Shown: one piece after another, positions 53,767-61,726 of the stretch | How the letters are laid out: each line of letters starts with the position of its first letter | Position numbering within the stretch: position 1 is the stretch's first letter | Assembly (NCBI RefSeq): GCF_019880545.1 | Contig: NZ_JAINVW010000002.1 | Span: forward strand, 214,853-278,852 | Direction: 5' to 3' | DNA from: Flagellimonas meishanensis | Lineage (GTDB): Bacteria > Bacteroidota > Bacteroidia > Flavobacteriales > Flavobacteriaceae | Length of the DNA: 64,000 nucleotides | Position numbers and translations under genes: made by a program | The notes under the pieces: model-generated | The model's input: the letters and a program-made list of their open reading frames with translations, nothing else | Databases searched by the model: none | Told to the model about the DNA's origin: nothing

Positions 53767-55320
53767 ATGGATAAACCTAGCCCAATTGTTGGACACAGAG
53801 TGGACAAATCGACCCTTATCAATCTCGAGAGGGGCAAAATACCACCGCAAGCAGTTGATTTAGAGGAAGTTGTGCTAGGAGCGATGATGATTGACAAAAA
53901 AGGGGTGGACGAGGTAATAGATATCCTACATCCTGATGTCTTCTATAAGGATGCCCACCGTTTTATCTACGAGGCCATCTTCAAATTGTTCGAATCTTCT
54001 GAACCAGTGGATTTATTAACCGTTTCCGCTCAATTGAAGAAAGAGGGAAAACTGGAATTGGTGGGAGGCGACTTTTACCTCATAAGATTGACCCAAAAAG
54101 TGGCTTCTTCGGCACATATCGAGTTCCACGCCCGCATCATTCTCCAAAAGTATATACAACGTAGCCTTATCAAGATTTCCAATGAGATAATCGAAGACGC
54201 CTACGATGATGCAACGGACGTTTTTGACCTACTGGATAATGCGGAGGCCAAACTGTACGACGTTACCCAAGGCAATTTGAAGCGTTCTGCCGAAACGGCG
54301 CAAAATTTGGTTATCCAGGCCAAAAAGAAAATAGAGGAGATCTCCAACAAGGAAGGTTTGAGCGGGGTTCCCTCCGGGTTTGACAAGGTAGATAGGCTAA
54401 CATCGGGTTGGCAGCCCAGTGACTTGGTTATAATAGCTGCCCGTCCCGGTATGGGAAAAACGGCCCTTACCCTTTCAATGGCACGAAATATTGCCGTGAA
54501 TTCGGAAATACCAGTAGCCTTTTTTTCCTTGGAGATGTCATCCGTACAGCTGATTACCCGATTGATTTCCGCAGAAACCGGACTGTCCTCCGAGAAATTG
54601 CGTACCGGCAAACTGGAGAAGCACGAGTGGGAGCAGTTGAACGTAAAGGTGAAAGCGTTGGAAAATGCCCCATTGTTCATTGACGATACGCCCTCACTTT
54701 CCATTTTCGACCTTAGGGCCAAGGCACGCCGTTTGGCATCGCAGCACAAGATTAAATTGGTCATCATAGATTATTTGCAATTGATGACGGCGGGAAGCAG
54801 CCAAAAAGGGGGGAACAGGGAACAGGAGATTTCCACCATTTCCCGTAACCTAAAGGCCCTGGCCAAGGAATTGAACGTTCCCGTGATTGCATTGTCGCAG
54901 CTTTCAAGGGCCGTGGAAACCAGAGGTGGGAGCAAACGCCCCATACTTTCCGATTTGAGGGAATCCGGGGCCATTGAGCAGGATGCGGATATTGTTTCGT
55001 TCATTTACCGACCGGAATACTATAAAATTGACGAGTGGGACGATGAGGAACGCACCCCCACACAAGGACAGGCAGAGTTCATTGTGGCCAAGCACCGTAA
55101 TGGCGGTTTGGATAATATTAGGTTAAAATTTGTGGGTGCTCTGGGTAAATTTGATAACTTGGATGACTTTGATTCCCCATTCGAATTTCAGTCAAAGATG
55201 AATGCGGACGAAGAAAATCCCTTTGCGCCATCCAGTCTCCCTAGTGTTGATGAGGCTTTTGGCAGTGCAATGAACAGTGATGACGATGACCTTGAAGAAG
55301 ATAACGACGTGCCATTTTAA
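53767..55320 (+). CDS. dnaB: replicative DNA helicase DnaB
   Basis: 517 residues. An N-terminal dimer domain (about 20-130, PPQAVDLEEVVLGAMM), a linker and the RecA-like helicase domain (about 195-460) with Walker A ARPGMGKTALTL, Walker B KLVIIDYLQLM, Q/R motifs SQLSRAVETR and RPILSDLRESGAIEQDAD. The C-terminus is an acidic tail (DDDDLEEDNDVPF). No intein is present. It loads on the replication fork to unwind DNA. The ATG is 5 bp after a TAnnTTTG-like TACTTTCG (53754-53761). Confidence 0.96.
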   Translation: MDKPSPIVGHRVDKSTLINLERGKIPPQAVDLEEVVLGAMMIDKKGVDEVIDILHPDVFYKDAHRFIYEAIFKLFESSEPVDLLTVSAQLKKEGKLELVGGDFYLIRLTQKVASSAHIEFHARIILQKYIQRSLIKISNEIIEDAYDDATDVFDLLDNAEAKLYDVTQGNLKRSAETAQNLVIQAKKKIEEISNKEGLSGVPSGFDKVDRLTSGWQPSDLVIIAARPGMGKTALTLSMARNIAVNSEIPVAFFSLEMSSVQLITRLISAETGLSSEKLRTGKLEKHEWEQLNVKVKALENAPLFIDDTPSLSIFDLRAKARRLASQHKIKLVIIDYLQLMTAGSSQKGGNREQEISTISRNLKALAKELNVPVIALSQLSRAVETRGGSKRPILSDLRESGAIEQDADIVSFIYRPEYYKIDEWDDEERTPTQGQAEFIVAKHRNGGLDNIRLKFVGALGKFDNLDDFDSPFEFQSKMNADEENPFAPSSLPSVDEAFGSAMNSDDDDLEEDNDVPF

Positions 55321-55330
55321 ACCTCCGCGA

Positions 55331-56608
55331 TTGTCATTTCGAGCGCAAGCGAGAAATCTTACCACAGCCTTTTTCTTGCTCTTTCTTATACAAGCCTTTG
55401 CCTCCGTGATTTTGATCCCCATGGATGCCGAAAGCCAACAAAACCACTTGAAGGCCTATGGAATAACGTATTGGGTGCTCACCAAGCAGCAAAAGGTGCA
55501 ATGGCTCCTGAACTATCGGGGAGGCTCTTTTCTATTGCCAGACGGGGAAATAATCCGAAAAGAATGCCAAATCCGAGGAGTATCTTTCGAGATTCTTTCG
55601 GACAACCAGGCAGAGCAACTTATGGATGACATCAGCAGTCCTTCCAGAAACCAAGATGCGGTAATTCTGGAGAAAGCGCCCAAAATTGCGGTATATTCCC
55701 CAAAGGGAAACCAACCTTGGGATGATGCGGTGACCATGGTACTTACCTATGCCGAGATTCCCTATGCCACCATTTATGATGAGGAGGTACTGGATGACAA
55801 GCTGGTGCTCTATGATTGGCTTCACCTGCACCACGAGGATTTTACCGGACAGTATGGAAAATTTTATGGAGCCTATAGGGCAGCCCCTTGGTACATAGAG
55901 GACAAGAAAAATGCAGAGGCCTTGGCGCAGCAGCTAGGTTTTTCCAAGGTGTCCGAGGAGAAAAGGGCAGTGGCCATCAAGATCAGGAACTATGTGATTG
56001 GGGGCGGGTTTATGTTTGCCATGTGCTCGGCCACGGACAGTTTTGATATTACCCTGGCCGCAGAAAATGTGGACATCTGTGAGCCCATGTTTGATGGGGA
56101 CCCTTCTGATGCCAACTATCAGGGGAAGCTGGATTTTGGCAAAACCTTCGCCTTTACCGATTTTGTTCTGGAACGGAATCCATTGCGCTACGAGTTTTCA
56201 TCCATAGACATGACCAATCAGCGCCAAAACTTGCCAAAGGAATCCGATTATTTTTCATTAAAGGAATTTTCGGCCAAATGGGATCCGGTACCAACTATGT
56301 TGACACAGAACCATACCACCTTGGTAAAAGGATTCATGGGTCAGACGACCGCTTTTGCCCGTAACCAGGTAAAGCCCACCGTTATGGTGTTGGGGGAAAA
56401 CAAGATCAATGGGGAAGCTCGGTACATTCATGGGATAAAGGGCAAGGGTTTCTTCACTTTTTATGGAGGACACGATCCCGAAGACTACCAACATAGGGTA
56501 GGGGATCCCAAGACCGAATTGGAACTGCACCCGACCTCACCGGGGTACCGCTTGATTTTGAACAATGTGCTGTTTCCTGCTGCTCGAAAGAAGAAGCAAA
56601 AGACTTAA
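55331..56608 (+). CDS. secreted asparagine synthetase B-like protein of flavobacteria, start in a repeat
   Basis: 425 residues if read from TTG 55331; an ATG at 55277 inside dnaB is also in frame and would give 443. The N-terminus includes SFRAQARN from the dispersed repeat, then a signal peptide core (AFFLLFLIQAFAS). The mature part, VILIPMDAESQQNHLKAYGITYW..., matches a Bacteroidota group that databases call asparagine synthetase B, although the class II glutaminase Cys2 and the usual PP-loop are not apparent, so I doubt the enzymatic name. A repeat probably replaced the original start. Codon use and length are otherwise normal. Confidence 0.8.
   Translation: MSFRAQARNLTTAFFLLFLIQAFASVILIPMDAESQQNHLKAYGITYWVLTKQQKVQWLLNYRGGSFLLPDGEIIRKECQIRGVSFEILSDNQAEQLMDDISSPSRNQDAVILEKAPKIAVYSPKGNQPWDDAVTMVLTYAEIPYATIYDEEVLDDKLVLYDWLHLHHEDFTGQYGKFYGAYRAAPWYIEDKKNAEALAQQLGFSKVSEEKRAVAIKIRNYVIGGGFMFAMCSATDSFDITLAAENVDICEPMFDGDPSDANYQGKLDFGKTFAFTDFVLERNPLRYEFSSIDMTNQRQNLPKESDYFSLKEFSAKWDPVPTMLTQNHTTLVKGFMGQTTAFARNQVKPTVMVLGENKINGEARYIHGIKGKGFFTFYGGHDPEDYQHRVGDPKTELELHPTSPGYRLILNNVLFPAARKKKQKT
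55333..55360. repeat. dispersed repeat (GTCATTTCGAG type) at the gene start
   Basis: GTCATTTCGAGCGCAAGCGAGAAATC, a self-complementary unit sharing GTCATTTCGAG with the copy at 4194. It lies between dnaB and the signal peptide of the next gene. Confidence 0.65.
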
Positions 56609-56634
56609 GTTAAGGCTGTAATTGCTTTCAGGGT

Positions 56635-57993
56635 TCAGTCGATTTTTACTCCTTTATGTTCATCGAACATCATAGTTACAATATTTCCTTTTTCATTTTC
56701 AACAAATTCAATAGTAGACCAGAAAGTACGTATGATATACTTCAAGGTTTTGGAAGTACCATCGTGAACAGGAATGAATGGACCCCACTCACAGAACAAC
56801 CTGCCCTCCTTTTCCTTTATCTCCAATTTGTGATTTGGGACATAAAAGTCAGCATCAAATTGATAATTGCCGACAAGGCTTTTGGATAAATAGCCCTCCA
56901 ATTTGTCCCTGGAAAGATTTAAAGATTGATAGGGCTCGTTAAAAATGATGGCTGCTATTGACATACCGATATTCGACGGTAATGAAATGTAATTATTGGA
57001 AAGAACAACGACAATCAATCCCTCTTCCGGATAAATGGCCAGATAGGACGAAAATCCAGGAGACCGTCCATTCATTTGATATCTCTTCTTATTTAAGTGG
57101 TCACGGATAAACCAACCATAACCCACATTGTTCCCATGATCTGTAAGTATTTGTTTCCAGGAGTTGGCACTCAATAATTTTTTGTCCAATATAGCCTTGG
57201 CGAACTTTTGAAGGTCAGAGACAGTTGAATATATGGAGGCATGCCCCGTTTTTGAGGACCAATCGATTTGGTAGGCCGATTCAACATCATAAATGTCTTT
57301 TGGGGCATATCCTTTAGCTAGATTTTGGATGATTTCTTTTTCGCTATTAAAGTGACCGGAATTTTCCATACCAAGGGGTTCAAAAATTTCATCCCTTAAA
57401 TAAGTCCCAAAGGATTTGTTGGATAACTTTTCAATCAGATGGGCGAGTAGTATGTATTCTGAACGACCGTGATTGTATTTTGAGCCCGGGTTGAATAACA
57501 GATCGTATTCTTTGAAATAATCCATCAGTGCCTTGGTGTCATGGGTAAACTTTGTTATGCTGTCATAATCAACATTGTTTTCCCGGCCGATAGCTGGAAT
57601 TCCCGAACGCTGGGACAACATTTGGTGTATGGTAATTTTACTGGCTTCTTTGTACCAAGGCAAGTGTTTGTCCAAGGTATCGTTCAAATCCAATTTGCCT
57701 TCTTCATAAAGCTTTAAAATTGCAGCTGAGGTGAAAATCATGGAAACTGATGCAAGGAAAAATTTTGTATCAGGTTGGTTTTTCAAATTGTATTCCCTAC
57801 TCATTTCCCCATATGAATTCTGGAATAAGATTGAATCATTCCTACTAACCATAATGCTGCCGGAATAGTTGTTTGTTTCAACGAGGGGCGCTACCAGAAG
57901 GTCAATCTCTTTTTTAATGGATTTTCCTTCTTGGGCACTGAGGCTAAAAGACAAAACCAATAAAAGCAGTAATAGTCGTTTTTTATTTTTCAT
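56635..57993 (-). CDS. serine hydrolase (beta-lactamase class C fold) with degenerate catalytic motifs
   Basis: 452 residues from ATG 57993, which starts a clear signal peptide (MKNKKRLLLLLLVLSFSLSAQ). The fold is that of class C beta-lactamase/DD-peptidase-like proteins (KFFLASVSMIFTSAAILKLYEEGKLDL; GFSSYLAIYPEEGLIVVVLSNN). The SxxK lysine is replaced: Ser82-Val83-Ser84-Met85 (ATG for a Lys codon). The YxN and HxG motifs also look altered (KYNHGRSEY; YQMNGRSPG). So it is probably a pseudoenzyme or a binding protein, although the frame is intact. Confidence 0.85.
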   Translation of the reverse strand: MKNKKRLLLLLLVLSFSLSAQEGKSIKKEIDLLVAPLVETNNYSGSIMVSRNDSILFQNSYGEMSREYNLKNQPDTKFFLASVSMIFTSAAILKLYEEGKLDLNDTLDKHLPWYKEASKITIHQMLSQRSGIPAIGRENNVDYDSITKFTHDTKALMDYFKEYDLLFNPGSKYNHGRSEYILLAHLIEKLSNKSFGTYLRDEIFEPLGMENSGHFNSEKEIIQNLAKGYAPKDIYDVESAYQIDWSSKTGHASIYSTVSDLQKFAKAILDKKLLSANSWKQILTDHGNNVGYGWFIRDHLNKKRYQMNGRSPGFSSYLAIYPEEGLIVVVLSNNYISLPSNIGMSIAAIIFNEPYQSLNLSRDKLEGYLSKSLVGNYQFDADFYVPNHKLEIKEKEGRLFCEWGPFIPVHDGTSKTLKYIIRTFWSTIEFVENEKGNIVTMMFDEHKGVKID

Positions 57994-58058
57994 ATCGTAT
58001 GTATAGAGAATAAATTTTATGGAAGATCTTTCCAATTTCTAAACGTTGAATAAAGAAA

Positions 58059-58946
58059 TCAGCGCAACTTTTGATCAAAAAAGCTAATTGTCCGTTGCCA
58101 GGCCAAATCTGCGGCTGCCTCATCAAACCTAGGGGTAGTATTGTTATGGAATCCGTGGTTTGTTTTGGGATAGAAATGCGCTTGGTACTCTTTTCCCGAT
58201 GCTTTGAGCTTGGCTTCATAATCGGGCCAACCTTGGTTGACCCTCTCATCCATCTCGGCATAATGTATCAATAACGGGGCATTTATCTTTTCCACATGGT
58301 CAGCATCGGGTTGTCCGCCATAAAAAGGAACCGCTGCTGCCAAATCGGGCACGTTTACCGCCATCATGTTCGAAATCCATCCACCAAAGCAAAAACCCAC
58401 CACGCCAACCTTGCCGTAACAATCCGGGTGATTTTTTAAATAGTTGAAAGCGGCGATGAAATCTTCCAACATTTCCAAACGGTCCCGTTGCCTTTGTAGG
58501 GCCCGGCCATCGTCATCGTTTCCTGGATATCCACCCAACGGGGTAAGCGCATCCGGGGCCAAAGTGATAAAACCCTCCAGAGCGGCCCGGCGCCCAACAT
58601 CTTCTATATATGGATTGAGCCCACGATTTTCATGGACCACCACAATCCCACCTAGCTTGTCGGTCACATCTTTGGGTTTGGACAGCAATCCACGGATTTC
58701 ACCCCCTCCCTTTGGGGAATCATAGGTGATAAATTCGGAGCTCAAACGGGGATCATTGGGTTTCACAAGCAGTGTGTCCACGTAGTTGGGCATTACAAAA
58801 CTGAGTAAGGAGGGGAGTGTAATGCCCCCAACGGCGTACAGCGATAATTTTTTCATGAACTGTTTGCGGTCTATCTTATTATGCGCGTAGTCGTCGTACA
58901 GGTCAAATACCTCTTGATTGATATCCTCTTTTTTGATTGGTTTCAT
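58059..58946 (-). CDS. dienelactone hydrolase family protein
   Basis: 295 residues. A long N-terminal region with DRKQFMKKLSLYAVGGITLPSLLSF looks like a Tat-like or membrane signal, although the twin Arg is imperfect (RK). The alpha/beta hydrolase core has the nucleophile motif GFCFGG (Cys), the acid in HYAEMDERVNQG and the His in KTNHGFHNNTT. Family members hydrolyse dienelactone or related esters. It is 65 bp upstream of the class C-like gene on the same strand; a shared transcript is possible. Confidence 0.9.
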   Translation of the reverse strand: MKPIKKEDINQEVFDLYDDYAHNKIDRKQFMKKLSLYAVGGITLPSLLSFVMPNYVDTLLVKPNDPRLSSEFITYDSPKGGGEIRGLLSKPKDVTDKLGGIVVVHENRGLNPYIEDVGRRAALEGFITLAPDALTPLGGYPGNDDDGRALQRQRDRLEMLEDFIAAFNYLKNHPDCYGKVGVVGFCFGGWISNMMAVNVPDLAAAVPFYGGQPDADHVEKINAPLLIHYAEMDERVNQGWPDYEAKLKASGKEYQAHFYPKTNHGFHNNTTPRFDEAAADLAWQRTISFFDQKLR

Positions 58947-59084
58947 ACGGTGTCCATTAGCTAATCCTTAATGTACAAATAATCTTATTGTAATTACCGG
59001 ACGCATTTGAAAAAATGCGCATTCAATGAAGTCATTCAATGGCAGAATTAAGACAAAAAGGACCTATTGAAGCAGAGCAGTGTT

Positions 59085-59876
59085 TTAAATCAGCTTTTCC
59101 AATATCCGCTCCACCCCATAATCATCATTGCTGGCCGTTTCAAAATTTGCCACTTTTTTTACATTGGGATGGGCATTGGCCATGGCAAAGCTATATTCCG
59201 AAAGTTGGAGCATTTCCAGGTCATTGTTGTAATCCCCAAAGACCAGTACTTCACTTGTACTGATGCCGATACGGTCAATCAACTTTTGAAGCGCATTTCC
59301 CTTATTGGCCATTGGATGGTTTAAATCTACCCAGTGCTTGCCGGAAACCTTCACCTTTACCTGCTGTTCCATTTTTTGGAGTTCCGGATAGATGTATTCC
59401 TCGGCATTCAATGTATGATATACCGCTATCTTGATAATTTCATCGGAAACATGGTTCAGGTCGTCATGAATTTCAAATTGTTCATAATACTCCTTGATCT
59501 GGTCCAGGAATAAATTTGAACGGCCATCAAAGTACGCTTTGTATTTGCCACAGAGCATGGCGTGGGCACCATCAATCTCCTCGATGGATTCAAGAAGTGA
59601 GTTTTTTAACTGGTTCTGGATGGGAATGACCAATAGTTCTTCTTCCTGTCTTTTCACCAAGGCGCCGTTTTCAGCGATGACATAGATATCCTCTTTGATG
59701 GGTCTCAGCTTTTCAACAATACTATGATATTGTCTACCACTGGCGGCCACAAATTGTATCCCCTTTCTGTTAAGTTTATGGAAGAGCTCAAAAAACTGGT
59801 CACTGACCTCATGGTTGGAATTCAGTAAGGTGCCATCCATATCGGTGACCACCATTTTAATATGTGAAAGATTCAT
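59085..59876 (-). CDS. Cof-type HAD family phosphatase
   Basis: 263 residues. HAD motif I VVTDMDGTLLNSNHE, motif II VAASGRQ, motif III Lys in HPMANKGNALQKLI, and motif IV VFGDYNNDLEMLQ, with a C2b cap between. Members dephosphorylate sugar phosphates, FMN or pyridoxal phosphate; which one here is unknown. It stands alone, divergent from yjbQ. Confidence 0.92.
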   Translation of the reverse strand: MNLSHIKMVVTDMDGTLLNSNHEVSDQFFELFHKLNRKGIQFVAASGRQYHSIVEKLRPIKEDIYVIAENGALVKRQEEELLVIPIQNQLKNSLLESIEEIDGAHAMLCGKYKAYFDGRSNLFLDQIKEYYEQFEIHDDLNHVSDEIIKIAVYHTLNAEEYIYPELQKMEQQVKVKVSGKHWVDLNHPMANKGNALQKLIDRIGISTSEVLVFGDYNNDLEMLQLSEYSFAMANAHPNVKKVANFETASNDDYGVERILEKLI

Positions 59877-59974
59877 GGATAAAGAATAAGGGACAAAGTT
59901 ATTTTTAATTCGGAAGTGGGGACCATTACGGCGTAAAGTTTGTATTAAATTCGTTGTATAAGATAAAGGAGGTC

Positions 59975-60397
59975 ATGGATTTTTATCAATCGGAGCTGCA
60001 GTTGAAACCATTTTCAAGGGGATTTCATTTAATAACGGAGTTTATAGTCGATGCCATGCCCCAAATAAGGAATATCCAGGTTGGGATGATGCATGTGTTC
60101 ATAAAACATACATCGGCCAGTTTGACCGTCAATGAAAATGCCGATCCCACGGTGCGGATGGATTTTGAAAGCCATATCAACAAAATGGTACCCGAAAATG
60201 CACCTTACTACATACATAATTATGAAGGCCCGGACGACATGCCCGCCCATATCAAAGCCTCATTGATGGGGGCGTCCGTGCAGATACCCATTACCAAAGG
60301 AAGGCTTAACCTGGGAACATGGCAGGGAATTTACCTTTGTGAGCATAGGGACTGTGCTTCTGGCAGGAAGTTGGTCTTGACGGCATTTGGAAAATAA
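59975..60397 (+). CDS. YjbQ/UPF0047 family protein
   Basis: 140 residues. The ATG 59975 is preceded by AAAGGAGG, an unusually strong Shine-Dalgarno for this genome, which decides the start over a TTG 21 bp upstream. The conserved stretch HVFIKHTSASLTVNENADPTVRMDFE and the C-terminal LNLGTWQGIYLCEHRD are family hallmarks. E. coli YjbQ shows low thiamine phosphate synthase activity that is thought to be secondary, so the physiological reaction is unknown. It faces the rplT end of the infC operon. Confidence 0.9.
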   Translation: MDFYQSELQLKPFSRGFHLITEFIVDAMPQIRNIQVGMMHVFIKHTSASLTVNENADPTVRMDFESHINKMVPENAPYYIHNYEGPDDMPAHIKASLMGASVQIPITKGRLNLGTWQGIYLCEHRDCASGRKLVLTAFGK

Positions 60398-60398
60398 A

Positions 60399-60422
60399 AA
60401 TCCCGCTGATTGCAGCGGGATT
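60399..60422 (-). terminator. terminator of the thrS-infC-rpmI-rplT operon
   Basis: A 9-bp stem AATCCCGCT / AGCGGGATT with a 6-nt loop; on the minus strand it is followed by TTTATTTT. On the plus strand it may also serve yjbQ. Confidence 0.75.
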
Positions 60423-60447
60423 CTATTAGCGGAGTGTTTTTTGATAT

Positions 60448-60792
60448 TTATTTTACCTTCTCAACAATGGCTTTGAACGCATCGGGATGGTTCATGGCCA
60501 AATCGGCCAATACCTTTCTGTTGAGTTCTATTCCGTTGGCCTTTATTTTACCCATGAACTGGGAGTAGGACATACCGTGGATCCTTGCACCTGCATTGAT
60601 ACGGGTTATCCAAAGCGCTCGGAAATTACGTTTTTTGTTTCTTCTGTCACGGTAGGCATAGAGCATTGCCTTTTCCACCGCATTTTTGGCTACGGTCCAA
60701 ACGTTTTTACGTCTACCAAAGTAACCTTTGGCCTGCTTCATTACTTTTTTTCTTCTTGCTCTAGAAGCAACTGAATTTACTGATCTTGGCAT
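60448..60792 (-). CDS. rplT: 50S ribosomal protein L20
   Basis: 114 residues, [32 protein letters not shown], with the conserved [21 protein letters not shown]. It is an assembly-initiating large-subunit protein that in several bacteria represses its own operon by binding the leader. It follows rpmI with a 97-bp spacer, the classical order infC-rpmI-rplT. Confidence 0.97.
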   Translation of the reverse strand: MPRSVNSVASRARRKKVMKQAKGYFGRRKNVWTVAKNAVEKAMLYAYRDRRNKKRNFRALWITRINAGARIHGMSYSQFMGKIKANGIELNRKVLADLAMNHPDAFKAIVEKVK

Positions 60793-60889
60793 AATGTTTC
60801 ATTTTTTTGTAGTAGGCGCCCTGGTCTGTTCCAGGAACTTTCATGGCCTAACTCCATGGTTAATAATTAATGATTTACCGAGAGAACAA

Positions 60890-61087
60890 TTATTTTAATC
60901 GCAATTGTTCCTTGATGTTGTCCTCATCCGATGGGTGTACCAACGTGGAATGGGTCAACTTAAGCTTACGCTTTTTCGATTTTTTGGTCAAAATGTGACT
61001 TTTAAAAGCGTGCTTCCTTTTGATTTTTCCAGAACCTGTAACCTTAAATCGCTTCTTGGCACTGGATTTTGTTTTCATTTTAGGCAT
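60890..61087 (-). CDS. rpmI: 50S ribosomal protein L35
   Basis: 65 residues, [37 protein letters not shown], with the family start and the [10 protein letters not shown] basic run. Structural component of the large subunit. It lies 51 bp after infC. Confidence 0.97.
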   Translation of the reverse strand: MPKMKTKSSAKKRFKVTGSGKIKRKHAFKSHILTKKSKKRKLKLTHSTLVHPSDEDNIKEQLRLK

Positions 61088-61138
61088 TTTCCTCGTATTT
61101 ATCTCCGCTTGTTACACTGAACAACGTTCAGTTTCTTT

Positions 61139-61696
61139 TTATTTCTTGTTTGTCTTTGGTGCAATGAACATGGTCATCCGTTTGCCCTCCAAGCGCGGCA
61201 TTTGTTCAACCTTGCCAAGCTCTTCAAGTTCTTGCGCCAGTTTTAAAAGCAAAATTTCGCCTTGATCCTTGTACACGATAGATCTTCCCTTAAAAAACAC
61301 ATAGGCCTTGAGTTTGGCTCCATCTTTAAGGAACTTTTCGGCATGTCGCTTTTTAAACTCATAATCGTGGTCATCCGTTTGGGGACCAAAACGTATTTCC
61401 TTTACGACAACTTTGGTGGCTTTGGCCTTCATGGCCTTTTCACGCTTTTTCTGTTCGTAAAGAAACTTTTTATAATCAATGATCTTGCATACAGGAGGTT
61501 CCGCGTTCGGCGAAATCTCAACAAGATCCAATTCAAGTTCGTTGGCTTTTTCCAAAGCTTTGGAAATCGGATAAACTCCAATTTCCACATTGTCCCCCAC
61601 CAGCCTTACCTCAGGGGCCTTAATATTTTCATTGATATTGTGGGGATTCTTGTTTTCCCTTCTGGGTTGGGGTCTAAATCTTCTTCGTATTGCTAT
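61139..61696 (-). CDS. infC: translation initiation factor IF-3 (AUA start)
   Basis: 185 residues from ATA 61696. Just upstream is an in-frame stop (TAA 61702-61700), and between it and the conserved N-domain no ATG, GTG or TTG occurs before GTG 61600, which would delete the first 32 residues including [17 protein letters not shown]. Homologues start MAIRRRFR, matching ATA-GCA-ATA-CGA. IF-3 discriminates against non-canonical initiation and itself uses AUU in E. coli for autoregulation; AUA here gives the same control. N domain, linker and C domain ([14 protein letters not shown]) are complete. It blocks premature 50S joining. Confidence 0.93.
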   Translation of the reverse strand: MAIRRRFRPQPRRENKNPHNINENIKAPEVRLVGDNVEIGVYPISKALEKANELELDLVEISPNAEPPVCKIIDYKKFLYEQKKREKAMKAKATKVVVKEIRFGPQTDDHDYEFKKRHAEKFLKDGAKLKAYVFFKGRSIVYKDQGEILLLKLAQELEELGKVEQMPRLEGKRMTMFIAPKTNKK

Positions 61697-61726
61697 GGCT
61701 TACAATTTTTAATTAAACTTAATTTT

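Noticed and set aside
61139..61600. infC starting at GTG 61600
   Set aside because: It would remove the conserved IF-3 N-terminal segment that is plainly encoded upstream in frame.
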